Shown here one piece after another: positions 8,461 through 17,390 of a stretch of 64,000 bases of DNA; positions within the stretch are counted from its first letter, which is position 1, and the number at the start of each line of letters is the position of its first letter. The DNA is taken from positions 2,542,001 through 2,606,000 of the forward strand of contig NZ_CP070326.1 of NCBI RefSeq assembly GCF_016917755.1. Direction: 5' to 3'. This stretch comes from Streptomyces noursei (GTDB lineage Bacteria > Actinomycetota > Actinomycetes > Streptomycetales > Streptomycetaceae). Made by a program: the position numbers and the translations under genes. The notes beneath the pieces were generated by a model. The model saw only the letters and a list, made by a program, of their open reading frames with translations. It was not told the DNA's origin and searched no databases.

Positions 8461-9408
8461 ATGTCAAACTTCACGCTCCACGAGTTGCAGTGCTTCAACG
8501 CCGTTGTGCTCGACGGCGGCTTCCAGGCCGCCGCCGAGCGGCTGCACCGCTCGCACCCTTCTGTGTTCGCAGCAGTCGCCAAGCTGGAGCGCCAGCTGGG
8601 CCTGGACCTGCTGGATCGCTCGGGCTATCGGGTTCAGCTCACCGAGGCGGGGCACGCCTTCCACCGCAAGGTGCGCTTCCTGCTACACGAGGCCGAGGAA
8701 CTGCAGACCTACGCCGCGCAGTTGGCGATGGGCGAAGAGGCCGAACTGCGAGTGGTGCTGGGGGACCTGTGTCCACTCCCACCGGTGTTGGAGATGCTCA
8801 GCCGCTTCTTCGCGCAGTGCCCGCAGACACGACTGCACCTGCAGTTCGAGACGGTCACCGGCCCCTGGGAGCGGCTGCTGGAGGACGAAGCCGACCTCAT
8901 CGTGCACCGCGTCCCCAAAAGCGACGTGCGGATGGAGTGGATCGATCTCGGCCGCGTCGCGCTGGTGCCCGTCGTGGCGCCCGGTTTCCTGCCCTTCCCT
9001 CCGGACACCGACATCACACCGCAGCGGATGCAGACCTTCACCCAATGCGTGGTCCGGGATTCGGCGCGGCATCCGTCGGAGCAAGGCCATTTCCTGGTCG
9101 ACGGCGCGCCCCGGAGCTCCGTTCCGGACCACCTCATGAAGAAGGAGCTGATCTTGCACGGCATGGCGTGGGGACACGTGCCGCGGTTCATGATCGAGAC
9201 CGAGTTGCGTGACGGAAGCCTGCTTTCCATCGCCGGACGGCACTTTCCCGGTGTGGTTGAGGAACTCTCGGCAGCTCGCCGGCGCGACCGGCCGCACGGA
9301 CCAGTCGCTGACCAGCTGTGGGACTTCTTGGCCCGCCATGCACCGGTCCTACGACCGACGCTAGGCGATGTACCAAAGGCGAAGAAAGCACCGGAACACC
9401 ACAGGTGA
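8461..9408 (+). CDS. LysR-family transcriptional regulator
   Basis: 315 aa. The N-terminal winged HTH (about residues 4-63) reads TLHELQCFNAVVLDGGFQAA then RSHPSVFAAVAKLERQLGLD, slightly divergent from the classic LysR motif. The remainder is the periplasmic-binding-protein-like effector domain (ELRVVLGDLCPLP, LVPVVAPGFLPFPP). The C-terminus is basic (KAKKAPEHHR). It is divergent from the alpha/beta hydrolase and probably controls it. Confidence 0.9.
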   Translation: MSNFTLHELQCFNAVVLDGGFQAAAERLHRSHPSVFAAVAKLERQLGLDLLDRSGYRVQLTEAGHAFHRKVRFLLHEAEELQTYAAQLAMGEEAELRVVLGDLCPLPPVLEMLSRFFAQCPQTRLHLQFETVTGPWERLLEDEADLIVHRVPKSDVRMEWIDLGRVALVPVVAPGFLPFPPDTDITPQRMQTFTQCVVRDSARHPSEQGHFLVDGAPRSSVPDHLMKKELILHGMAWGHVPRFMIETELRDGSLLSIAGRHFPGVVEELSAARRRDRPHGPVADQLWDFLARHAPVLRPTLGDVPKAKKAPEHHR

Positions 9409-9504
9409 CATCGCCACGATCGCCATGGGGGTGTCGCTGTTCCTGCTGGTCGGGGCCGTGTTCCTGAGCGCATGTGACTGACGTTTCGTCAGCTTGCGGG
9501 AGTG

Positions 9505-9870
9505 CTTCGCCGCTGCCCATCGCCTGGGTGACCGCGGACTCCGCCTACGGCCAGGAATGGCGGACGCGCCGCATGCTGGGGCGGCCGGCGTCGGCTGCGT
9601 CCTGGCCGTTGCCGAAGTCCCAGCATGTCCACTCCCTCGGCCGCATCGACTTCGCCGTCACCCAGGCACCCGACGACGCCTGGGGGCACCACTCCTGCCG
9701 CAACGGCGCCAAAGGCCCGCGCGGCGACGACTGGGCCGCAGCCCAACTGCCCGCCATCGACGACTTCGACGCGATCAGCCCACCCACCAACGCTGGGTCC
9801 TGGCCCGCCGCAGCCTGGCCCGGCCGGACGAGAGCACCACCCGCCGCCGACCTCTTGGCCACGGCCTCAG
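9505..9870 (+). pseudogene. IS701-family transposase fragment, frameshifted
   Basis: Translation gives LPIAWVTADSAYGQEWRTRR, then after a frame change GVGCVLAV, back to PKSQHVHSLGRIDFAVTQAP and WAAAQLPAIDDFD, and finally RWVLARRSLARPDE in another frame. These are the central DDE_5 segments of IS701-type transposases. N- and C-terminal parts are missing and at least two frameshifts are present. A second fragment of the same family lies in opposite orientation at about 12660-13155. The remaining bases up to 10302 hold no gene. Confidence 0.85.
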
Positions 9871-10302
9871 CAGCACGACGCCGCCGTCTCTCCCGTACCT
9901 GTGACGCGGCAGGTCCAGCGCCACGTGCGCGCCGCCGAGGCCGATGTCGAGGGGGCACCCCTGCGGCTTACGGCTGGCCTGTCCGTGCTCCGCGAACTCG
10001 GCGTCCTCGGGCCCGCGCCATCAGTGAGCCGCCACCACAGCCGCACGGAACCGTGCTGGGCTGATTTGTTCAACCCGGCGTGGGGCCGTCGTTCCGAGTG
10101 CCCTCCTACGTCATCGCCAATCGGAAGGGCGCGGCGGGACCTGGTCCCGCCGAGCTCCTCCGCGCCCTGCTCGTGATGACCGACACCGAGGTTCAGGGTT
10201 GACGGACGATCACCGGCGAAGGGTCGCACTTCCGGCTGGTACGAACATCCCGGTCGCGACCCACGCCAGCCCCATGACCTGCGCGTTCAGGATGGAACGA
10301 TC

Positions 10303-11643
10303 TCATTCGCCAATGCGCTGGCCCGAGCAGTCGTTGATCGCCTGGTAGGCCAAGGTCTGGAAGTCGTTCACCAGGTGCGGTGAATCCGGGGTGTCCATCG
10401 CCGTCTGGGTCAGCAGGATCAAGGTGAGGTCCTCGGCCGGGTCCATCTGCACCGACACGCCCAATCCGCCGTCCCAGCCGAACTGGCCGACCCCGGCGAA
10501 GCCCAGTCGGCGGGTGCGTACGCCCATTCCGAAGCCGAAACCGCCGTGGTTCCCGAAAAGCTCGGGGAACTGGTCCTTCTCGATCTTCTGTTCCGGCGTC
10601 AGCTGGTCGGCGGTCATCAGCTCAACCGACTGCCGGGACAGGACGCGCACTCCGTCCCCCATGCCCTTGTTGAGGAGCATCCGACAGAACGCACGGTAGT
10701 CGTCGGCGGTCGAGGTGAGGCCGCTGCCGCCGACTTCGAACGCTTGCGGCTTGCTGAACCGGCCACCGGCCGCCTCGTCGTACACCGCGAGGGCGCCGGT
10801 CTCCGGGTCGTGGGCGTAACTGGTCGGCAGTCGGTGGATCTTCTCCTGCGGCACCCAGAATCCGGAGTCCGTCATCCCGAGCGGCGCGAAGACGCGCTCC
10901 TGCAGATACGACCCGAACGACTGTCCTGTAACCCTGGCGATGAGTATGCCGAGCACATCGGCCCCCGTGTTGTACAGCCACCGCTCTCCGGGCTGGTACA
11001 TCAGGGGAAGTGCGCCGAGGCGGCGCATCCATTCGTCGGGGTCGCCGGACGGGAAGGCGCCGTCACTGTAGAGCCCCGACTCGCGCATCGCGACCTGGAT
11101 GGGGTAAGTGTCCGGCGCTGCCACGACCGCTCCGAACCCGAACGTGAAGGTCAGCAGGTCCCGCACAGTGATCGCGCGGCGGGCCGGCACGGTATCGTCC
11201 AGCGGGCTGTCGATCCGCTTGAGCACCTGTCGGTCGGCGAGCTCGGGCAGCCAGGGGTCGACCGGGTCGTCCAGGCGCAGTCGGCAGTCGTCCACGAGGG
11301 TCATGACGGCCGCCGCGGTGACCGGCTTGGTCGACGAGGCCATCCGGAAGATCGTGTCCCGGCGCATCGGCTCGGCGCCGCCCGTGTGCAGCGTTCCCAT
11401 CGTCTCGACGTGGGTCTGCCCGTGCCGGTCGATCAGGGCGACAAAGCCGGGGATCGCACCGGAGTCCACAGGTCCGGCCAGGGTGTCGCGCAACCTGCGC
11501 AGACCGTCCCGAGTGAACGCCGAGCCCTCCAGGCTCAGTTCGCGGTGCACCGCCCTCGCGACCGCCCGGTCGGCCCGGCCGACGGCCCGCGCCACTTCCC
11601 GGTTCACGAGCTCGGACACCTCGCGGCTCAGGTTTTTCGACAT
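10303..11643 (-). CDS. Serine hydrolase, beta-lactamase/penicillin-binding-protein fold
   Basis: 446 aa. Start ATG 11643 follows GAGGGAGACGTC. The class C beta-lactamase-like fold is shown by the SxxK motif S103-S-T-K106 (RMASSTKPVT) and the YxN motif Y224-N-T (RWLYNTGADVLG), with later FGMGVRTRRLG and GWDGGLGVS elements. No signal peptide is visible (the N-terminus is charged and helical), so this is more likely an intracellular esterase/transesterase (EstB or LovD-like) than a secreted beta-lactamase. It is divergent from a TetR gene with 143 bp between them. Confidence 0.9.
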   Translation of the reverse strand: MSKNLSREVSELVNREVARAVGRADRAVARAVHRELSLEGSAFTRDGLRRLRDTLAGPVDSGAIPGFVALIDRHGQTHVETMGTLHTGGAEPMRRDTIFRMASSTKPVTAAAVMTLVDDCRLRLDDPVDPWLPELADRQVLKRIDSPLDDTVPARRAITVRDLLTFTFGFGAVVAAPDTYPIQVAMRESGLYSDGAFPSGDPDEWMRRLGALPLMYQPGERWLYNTGADVLGILIARVTGQSFGSYLQERVFAPLGMTDSGFWVPQEKIHRLPTSYAHDPETGALAVYDEAAGGRFSKPQAFEVGGSGLTSTADDYRAFCRMLLNKGMGDGVRVLSRQSVELMTADQLTPEQKIEKDQFPELFGNHGGFGFGMGVRTRRLGFAGVGQFGWDGGLGVSVQMDPAEDLTLILLTQTAMDTPDSPHLVNDFQTLAYQAINDCSGQRIGE

Positions 11644-11786
11644 GACGTCTCCCTCGTTGTGATGAACGGTGATGAACGGTCCACGACTTCTTCGAACATC
11701 GTACGGTGGTCCGAACGGTGTTCGCAACTACGTACGGCGTGCGGAGCAGGGGATATCCTGAGCCGCAGAGAGAGGAGGCCGCACGC

Positions 11787-12530
11787 ATGCCGGTCGACAA
11801 GAAGCAGCCGATTCCGTCGGTGTGGACCCGCCCCCAACGCCGCAAGCGGGAACAGCCCGCGCTGAGCCCGGAGCAGATCGTCTCCGCGGCCGTCCGGCTG
11901 CTGGACGAGGAGGGGATCGACGCCCTGAGCATGCGCAACCTGGGCACCCGCCTGAACGCAGGCGCGGCCTCCCTGTACTCGCACGTGGCCAACAAGGACG
12001 AGCTCATCGAGCTGGTCGTCGACGAGGTCTACGGCGAGATCGAGGTCCCGGACGCCGGGGCACGGGCAGACTGGCGCAGCGCCGTCGGCGACTGCGCCCA
12101 CAGTCTGCGGGCAGCGATTCTGCGGCACCCCTGGATGGCCTCCGTCCTCGGCGGGGTGGGGATGTCGTACCTCGGGCCGAACATGATGCGGATCTCCGAG
12201 ACGATGCTCGACGTGCTCCAGAAGGCGGGCTTCCCCGCGGACGAGGTCGATCACGCCGTGACCACCCTCACCGCGTACGTCATCGGCATGACCACCAGCG
12301 AGGCCGCCTGGCTGACGATGCTCGCCCGCAGCGGAGAGGACGAGCGGGAGTGGATGGAGCGCCTGTGGCCGGCCGCCGAGGAAGCCGTGCAGGACCACCC
12401 CCAACTGCGGGAGCAATACGCCTCGCTACGGGGAAGGGACCCGCGCGAGATGCGCGACGACAAGTTCGCGTACGGGCTTCAAAGGGTTCTCGACGGCCTG
12501 GCAGGCCGCATCGTCAGAATGAGCGAGTAA
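11787..12530 (+). CDS. TetR/AcrR-family regulator with TetR C-terminal (tetracyclin-repressor-like) domain
   Basis: 247 aa from ATG 11787 preceded by AGAGGAGG. The HTH spans about residues 35-80 (EQIVSAAVRLLDEEGIDALS, then LGTRLNAGAASLYSHVANKD). The C-terminal ligand domain has the pattern of TetR_C proteins (ILRHPWMASVLGG, HAVTTLTAYVIGM). The divergent arrangement indicates control of the serine hydrolase. The shared promoter region contains repeated ACGTACGG and GAACGGT elements and GAACA/TGTTC ends that could be its operator. Confidence 0.9.
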   Translation: MPVDKKQPIPSVWTRPQRRKREQPALSPEQIVSAAVRLLDEEGIDALSMRNLGTRLNAGAASLYSHVANKDELIELVVDEVYGEIEVPDAGARADWRSAVGDCAHSLRAAILRHPWMASVLGGVGMSYLGPNMMRISETMLDVLQKAGFPADEVDHAVTTLTAYVIGMTTSEAAWLTMLARSGEDEREWMERLWPAAEEAVQDHPQLREQYASLRGRDPREMRDDKFAYGLQRVLDGLAGRIVRMSE

Positions 12531-12659
12531 CTGTCGCCCCGAGCCGGTCGCCGCATGAACGAGATCAACCAGACACCCGCATCCAGCCGCCGCGCGAGCC
12601 GGCTCGCTGACTAGCACTCCAGTCACGGTTCGCTATCACTGCTGGTCAGGGCCGCGCCC

Positions 12660-13155
12660 CTGGGCGTATTTGGCTGACGTTCCGTCGGGTTGTGGAAGTT
12701 CGCGACCTCGCGTGCGGCGGCGGTAGTGGCAGCGTCTGGCGATGGCCTGGTGGTGGCGGCGCCAGCGGGACCAGTTCAGCGCGTGGCCGGCGCGCCGAAG
12801 GTGCGTGGCCGAGGGACGGCCAACTGCCATGAGGCGCCGGATCTTTGCCACGGTGAGCGGGGCAAGAGTGCCGGAACCGTCTCTGCCGCCCCCTTTCGGC
12901 TGCCGCTGATGCCGTGGCGGCGAGGACATACTGGGACTTCGGCACGGCCAGGACGCAGCCGACGCCGGCCTCCTCCAGCATGCGGCGCATCCGCCATTCC
13001 TGGCCGGAGGCGGAGTCCGCGGTCACCCAGGCGACGGGCAGCGGCGAAGCCAGTGCACGCGTCACCATGGCCTTGGCCAGGTCACCCTTGGTGGCGAAGG
13101 CGCGCTCGTCGGGGATTCTCGCAGCGGCCCGGGGCGGTCTGCTGCCGCGCTCGAA
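12660..13155 (-). pseudogene. IS701-family transposase remnant, frameshifted and internally deleted
   Basis: Minus-strand translation gives ARIPDERAFATKGDLAKAMV, LPVAWVTADSASGQEWRMRR and EEAGVGCVLAVPKSQYVLAA, then a different frame with LNWSRWRRHHQAIARRCHYR, the typical C-terminal end of such transposases. The middle of the protein is missing. The 130 bp between the tetR stop and this fragment hold no gene. Confidence 0.85.
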
Positions 13156-13316
13156 GCGCTGATCGAGCCGCACACCCGGGGCGATCCGGTCTCGCCGTTG
13201 CGCTGGACCACGCTCTCGCTGCGGTCCCTGGCCTGCCGCGCTGACCACTCAGGGCCACCCGGTCAGCGCGGCAACGGTTGGACGCCTGCTGCACACCCCG
13301 AGATACGGGCCGTACT
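13137..13316 (+). pseudogene. ISAzo13-type transposase fragment
   Basis: The plus strand reads LIEPHTRGDPVSPLRWTTLS, then after a one-base shift TTQGHPVSAATVGRLLHT. This is the conserved N-terminal DNA-binding segment of ISAzo13-like transposases. Nothing of the catalytic part follows. Confidence 0.75.
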
Positions 13317-13380
13317 CACCGATCGGCAGGTACGGCCCGATGAACTCCCGTTCCTCGTCCGTCAGTTGTACTCGCGTCAC
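13300..13380 (-). pseudogene. N-terminal fragment of another IS5-type transposase
   Basis: The minus strand from GTG 13380 reads VQLTDEEREFIGPYLPIGEY followed by GPYLG, the start of a common Streptomyces IS5-family transposase. It breaks off after about 25 codons, where the ISAzo13 fragment begins on the opposite strand. Confidence 0.7.
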
Positions 13381-13453
13381 GCAAGAAGACCTACCGGTTC
13401 AGGCTCGCCGCGAGGGCGATTCCCGCAGATCGAGCACGACCCGATACGCACCC
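13374..13453 (+). repeat. 80-bp direct repeat, left copy
   Basis: Matches 14161-14240 with about three substitutions. On the minus strand it encodes the tail GAYRVVLDLRESPSRR of the TPR-protein remnant at 14178-14640. The two copies flank the 168-aa gene. Confidence 0.85.
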
Positions 13454-13617
13454 TTGCTGCGGACGCCTCGGGCCCCGCGCGCGGCAGGCACCTTTCCTTG
13501 GCCCCGCCGCGGTGTCCTCCATGATCGGGTCCGTCGATATTCCGGCCCGCGAACGCCGGTGCGATGCCACGATGAAGGCACCGCGCTCGCGGCTGCGACC
13601 ATCCAGAGAGGGCCGTC

Positions 13618-14124
13618 ATGTTCCACAGCTCCGCCCACCCGGGCCGTCCCGACGATCGCATCTGGCTGGAGACTCTCCGGGCGTTCAGCCGCCCGGTGGC
13701 CGTCCTCGTACGGCCCCAGCCCGGATGGCGCCGCCTGGTGAGCCAGGGGTCCGTCGACGGCTTCCTCCAGCGGCTCGACCTCGGATATTACGAGGAGCAC
13801 ACCATGCTGGTGCAGGTCACCACCCAGCGGCGCCTGCCTGAGCACGTCCGCGTGTTCTCCACGCTGAAGCCCGATGCGCTCCTGGGTGAGTTCCTCTTCA
13901 ACTCTTCGCCTGACGGACCGATCTGGCTGCCCAACGTACTCACCACCGGAACAGGCCAGCTCGTCGTCGACGGAACGGAGGTCGATGCGCAGGCAGTCAC
14001 GTACGGCGGCTACACCGCCACCCTCGCCGCGATCGGAGATGAGACCGTCGCGGTCGTCAGCACCGCCGCCCTCCACGATCAGGCTGTCCACCTGACCTTC
14101 GACACCACGGCCGTCCCCGCCTGA
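13618..14124 (+). CDS. Hypothetical protein, orphan between short direct repeats
   Basis: 168 aa from ATG 13618 with AGAGAGGG at good spacing. No signal peptide or membrane helix. The sequence is balanced and protein-like (RIWLETLRAFSRPVAVLVRP, GYYEEHTMLVQVTTQRRLPE, FLFNSSPDGPIWLPNVLTTG, AAIGDETVAVVSTAALHDQA) with predicted beta-rich content. I do not recognise the family. It is flanked by 80-bp direct repeats and surrounded by IS fragments, so it appears to be a passenger gene carried or retained within the island. Confidence 0.75.
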   Translation: MFHSSAHPGRPDDRIWLETLRAFSRPVAVLVRPQPGWRRLVSQGSVDGFLQRLDLGYYEEHTMLVQVTTQRRLPEHVRVFSTLKPDALLGEFLFNSSPDGPIWLPNVLTTGTGQLVVDGTEVDAQAVTYGGYTATLAAIGDETVAVVSTAALHDQAVHLTFDTTAVPA

Positions 14125-14160
14125 CGAGGAGCACCGGCCGTGTGGGCATCCCACAGGGCC

Positions 14161-14240
14161 GCGTCACGCAAGAAGATCTACCGGTTCAGGCCCCGCCGCG
14201 AGGGCGATTCCCGCAGATCGAGCACGACGCGATACGCACC
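14161..14240 (+). repeat. 80-bp direct repeat, right copy
   Basis: Second copy of 13374-13453. Here it is in its likely native context, as the 3' end of the minus-strand TPR-protein remnant. Confidence 0.85.
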
Positions 14241-14640
14241 CGAGTGGCCCAGCGCCGCCTGGGCCTTGGCCAGGAAGCTGAGGGCCGATCGCTCCAGGTC
14301 GTGCTGCCCGAGGCTGCGGGCCAAGGCGACGGACTCGCTGTTCGCTGCGAACGGGACAGGGCGCGGCCGAGGTTGATCAGGGCGTATGCCTCCCGCTCGG
14401 GCTTTCCGCCCTCGCGTTCGAGGTCGGCCGAGCGTCGCAGCGGCGGGATGGCCTCCTCGTAGCGCCCTTTCGCGAGCAAGCCGAGTCCCGGCGGGAGGAC
14501 GGCTGTGGACTCCAGGGCAGGGCTGGCCCGCCGGCGGCCGATGTCCGCGAGGCGTTGACGGCGGACGGGCAAAGCTCCCCATACACTCCGGGGAGCTCCA
14601 GAAGTCCGCACTCTCGATGACATCCGGGCAGTAGTCGCCC
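14178..14640 (-). pseudogene. C-terminal remnant of a TPR-containing (AfsR/NB-ARC-like) protein
   Basis: Minus-strand segments AKGRYEEAIPPLRRSADLER, EAYALINLGRALSRS and, after a frame change, DLERSALSFLAKAQAALGHS followed by AYRVVLDLRESPSRRG and a stop are TPR repeats like those ending SARP or NB-ARC regulators. No start or upstream domain is left and at least one frameshift is present. Confidence 0.7.
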
Positions 14641-14652
14641 GCATCGTCAGCC

Positions 14653-14828
14653 TGTACGAGGAGTACAACGAGCCCCTGTACGCCGCTCCCCCGCTGCTGC
14701 AGAGGATGGTGGACGCGGGCCGGCTCGGGCGCAAGAGCGGGTCGGGGTTCTACTCGTACCAGGGAGCGCGCCGACGTCATCAAGTGGCGCTACTTCAGGG
14801 GGAGTTCACCTGGAGCGGCGCCAGTGGT
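14653..14828 (+). repeat. Direct repeat, right copy: degenerate 3' end of the dehydrogenase gene
   Basis: Encodes LYEEYNEPLYAAPPLLQRMV and RLGRKSGSGFYSY as at the end of the gene at 1121-1990, but the stop codon is changed to CAG and nothing of the upstream gene remains. It marks the right border of the accessory island. Confidence 0.9.
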
Positions 14829-14937
14829 GGCGCGGCGAACGAGTGGCGCCGCTCCCCCTCCCCGCAGGCAACTCGTCCACGCGGTCGGAGCTGTTGGAGG
14901 GCACCCGTCCGACGGCCAGACATCGGTTCCTGTCTCA

Positions 14938-15066
14938 ACGGCTGAGGGTGGTCGTCCGCGGGAGGTTGCGGGCGAAGAATCCACGTCCGGCCCAGGTCTG
15001 GGCCTGGTCGTCGGCCGCGGTGCCGAAGCCCCGGTCGGCGACGACCGTGCCTGGTGGGTGCTCACG
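14938..15066 (-). pseudogene. Internally deleted transposase C-terminus
   Basis: The minus strand reads TVVADRGFGTAADDQ joined directly to AQTWAGRGFFARNLPRTTTL and a TGA. In the full-length transposases these two segments are separated by about 60 residues, so this is a deletion remnant. Confidence 0.65.
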
Positions 15067-15328
15067 TCAGCGGCGCGGAAACGCGGCGTGCACTCCGATC
15101 CGTTCGAACCGCCCGCTGGCTGGCCACCTTCGACGACGACACGCCCTGACCGGCGCAGACGCTCCAGGACCTGTCGGCGTCGCCCGCGCCGCAAGTTTTC
15201 TGCAACCCCCCGGCAAGCCTTTCGCACACCCGCCCGGGCATCTCCTCCATACCCCCGCGGATCGGCAGGGGGCAACGGGAGGCGGCCGTCACGACGACGG
15301 CGGCGGACAGCAGGCATTGGGGGATGTC
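15067..15328. other. Upstream region of the GT-B-like gene
   Basis: No gene is supported. This is probably the promoter and leader of the operon starting at 15329. No clear -35/-10 pair was identified. Confidence 0.4.
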
Positions 15329-16600
15329 ATGTCGGCAATCACCACGTCCTACGGACCGGGGCGGGAGAGCCAGAAACCGGAGCACAAGCGCGAGTGGCTG
15401 ACGCTGGTCGGCCGCAAACGCGTCCTGGTCATCGTGCACACCGTGACCTACGGGAAGCGGCTGCAGGAGGTGTTCTCGCTGCTGGAGTCGGACTTCCGCG
15501 TCCAGGTGATGTTCACCGCGCCGCCGCATGAGTTCAGCGACGGGGTGGCGCAGTTGCTCCGCCGGCTGGGCAGTGTGCACCTCACCTGGCAGGAAGCGGT
15601 GCGGATGGAGTTCGATCTCGTACTGGCCGCCGGTCCGCGTGGCGTGGAGGAGATCCGGGGACCGCTGATCACACTGCCTCATGGCGCCAACTACCTCAAG
15701 CGGGTGGGGCCTTCGGGCAAGCAGTGGGTGGCGGGACTGTCCCGGCGGGACATCGTCCCGGACGGCAGGCCGCTGCCGGCCGCCGTCGTACTGCCCCACG
15801 AGGACGATGCGGGTGAACTGGCACGTCACTGCCCGGCGGCCCTTCCCGTGGCGGTCGTGGCCGGTGACCCGGCGCATGACCGGATGGCGATCAGCCTGCC
15901 GCAGCGCGATGCCTATCGTAGGGCGCTCGGCCTCGGCGCCCGGGAGCGGCTGATCGGCGTGGTCTCCACCTGGGGTCCGCATTCGTCCTTCGGCTCGTTC
16001 GAGACGCTGCTGCCCCGGCTCCTGAGCGAGCTGAACGACGACTCGGTACGGGTGGCCGTCCTCGTCCACCCCAATGTGTGGTCCGGGCACGGGGCCTGGC
16101 AGGTACGCGCCTGGCTGGCGCAATGCCGGACGCGGGGCATCGCGGTGGTGCCGCCCGAGGCGGACTGGCGCACGGTCCTGATCGCGGCCGACGGCATCAT
16201 CGGGGACCACGGCTCGGTCACCCTCTACGGCACGCTCACCCACGCGCCGATCCTGCTGGCGGCGTCACCGGAAGCGGAGATCAACCCTGCCTCGCCGGCC
16301 GCCGCGCTCGCCCTCACCGCACCCACGCTGTCGCCCGCCCACGGGCTGCTGGAGCAACTGGACTACGCGGCGGCCGAATACCGACGGCAGGACTACGCCG
16401 CCATCGCCGCGCGTATCACCTCCGAACCGGGTCGGTTCAGCCGGAACATGCGGCGGCTGATGTACCGCGTCCTGGGCCTCGGCCAGCCCGCATTCCCCGC
16501 CCTCACCCGGCGCCTGCCGCTTCCGCCGGCGCTGGAGACCTGGGTGGCGGGGGATGACGGGGACGCCTGGCACGCGGGAGAGTCGGAGGTCCCGGCATGA
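15329..16600 (+). CDS. Putative GT-B-fold protein (CDP-glycerol glycerophosphotransferase/epimerase-like)
   Basis: 423 aa from ATG 15329 with GGGGGA upstream. An earlier in-frame extension is open but unlike protein. The N-terminal half begins GRKRVLVIVHTVTYGKRLQE and the C-terminal half contains RLIGVVSTWGPHSSFGSFE, VAVLVHPNVWSGHG and GIIGDHGSVTLYGTLTHAPI. That layout (two Rossmann halves, a DHGSV loop followed by a small hydrophobic run) resembles the nucleotide-binding half of TagF-like transferases and UDP-GlcNAc 2-epimerases. No signal peptide is present. The substrate is unknown. It overlaps the next gene by four bases (ATGA) and is thus translationally coupled to it. Confidence 0.75.
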   Translation: MSAITTSYGPGRESQKPEHKREWLTLVGRKRVLVIVHTVTYGKRLQEVFSLLESDFRVQVMFTAPPHEFSDGVAQLLRRLGSVHLTWQEAVRMEFDLVLAAGPRGVEEIRGPLITLPHGANYLKRVGPSGKQWVAGLSRRDIVPDGRPLPAAVVLPHEDDAGELARHCPAALPVAVVAGDPAHDRMAISLPQRDAYRRALGLGARERLIGVVSTWGPHSSFGSFETLLPRLLSELNDDSVRVAVLVHPNVWSGHGAWQVRAWLAQCRTRGIAVVPPEADWRTVLIAADGIIGDHGSVTLYGTLTHAPILLAASPEAEINPASPAAALALTAPTLSPAHGLLEQLDYAAAEYRRQDYAAIAARITSEPGRFSRNMRRLMYRVLGLGQPAFPALTRRLPLPPALETWVAGDDGDAWHAGESEVPA

Positions 16601-17235
16601 CCGCGTCCACGTCCGATGCGCCCCGATGGGTGCGGCGCGGCGGCCGACTGGTGAGCGTCGAACCGGCCACGACAGCGGGCGGCCGGTGGGCCCTGCCCGG
16701 CACCGGGGCGCCGACGCTGCGGATGGTCCTCGGCACGCCGGGGGGCGCCTATGTGGTGGAGGCCGTGAGGGAAGGCGTGTACGTCGTCAACGCACAGGGC
16801 GACGGGACGGCCAAGACCGCCGATGAACGCGTCGACGCAGGCCGACCGCCCTGCCTGCATGACCACTTCGCGGTCGATATCGACCTCTGTGCCGAAGAAC
16901 GCTGGCTCGGGTGCGCCGACCTGCTGCACGGCAGCGTTCCCCGCCCACGTGACCACGCCCTGCGCTGGGTGACGGACGTACTCGCCGACCGGGTCGGCTG
17001 CCGGCTCGCCACGCTGCCCCTGGATGACGGGGGCTGGGCAGTGGCGGAACGCCGGGGCGGCCGGGGGCAGGTGCGACCGTGCCTGGTGCCCGCGCCGTCC
17101 TGGTGTGGCAGTCCGCCCACGGCCGCGGACCGAGCGTTGCTCCCCTCTTGCCTGTACGGCTGGGCGGCAGCGGGACAACCCTGGGGCAAGCTGGCGTCGA
17201 TGGTCGTACTCACCCGCGCTACATACACAGTTTGA
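16597..17235 (+). CDS. Conserved hypothetical protein coupled to the GT-B-like gene
   Basis: 212 aa from ATG 16597, overlapping the previous stop by four bases. No transmembrane segment or signal peptide. It contains PPCLHDHFAVDIDLCAEERW and a Cys-rich C-terminal third (VRPCLVPAPSWCGSPP, LLPSCLYGW). I cannot assign a family. Its fixed coupling suggests that it acts with the GT-B-like protein. The pair ends at a strong bidirectional terminator. Confidence 0.75.
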   Translation: MTASTSDAPRWVRRGGRLVSVEPATTAGGRWALPGTGAPTLRMVLGTPGGAYVVEAVREGVYVVNAQGDGTAKTADERVDAGRPPCLHDHFAVDIDLCAEERWLGCADLLHGSVPRPRDHALRWVTDVLADRVGCRLATLPLDDGGWAVAERRGGRGQVRPCLVPAPSWCGSPPTAADRALLPSCLYGWAAAGQPWGKLASMVVLTRATYTV

Positions 17236-17317
17236 GAGCCTGGTACGTACCAAGGCACTCACGAGTCGCTCACACGCCGAGCTACGGGAAGACCGCCGCC
17301 GCCCGGCGCGTTGTGGA

Positions 17318-17350
17318 CCCGTAGGGGGTCCTCGCGCCCCCTACGGGTTT
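17318..17350. terminator. Bidirectional intrinsic terminator
   Basis: Perfect 11-bp arms CCCGTAGGGGG and CCCCCTACGGG around an 8-base loop, followed on the plus strand by TTTTGTT. It lies between the convergent 212-aa gene and the NB-ARC/TPR gene. Confidence 0.9.
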
Positions 17351-17390
17351 TGTTCGGGCGTCCCTGGGGAGCGTCCGCCCCCCAGCGGCT

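Noticed and set aside
10064..10302. Small gene after the IS701 fragment
   Set aside because: Frames are short and have no start signal or recognisable motif.
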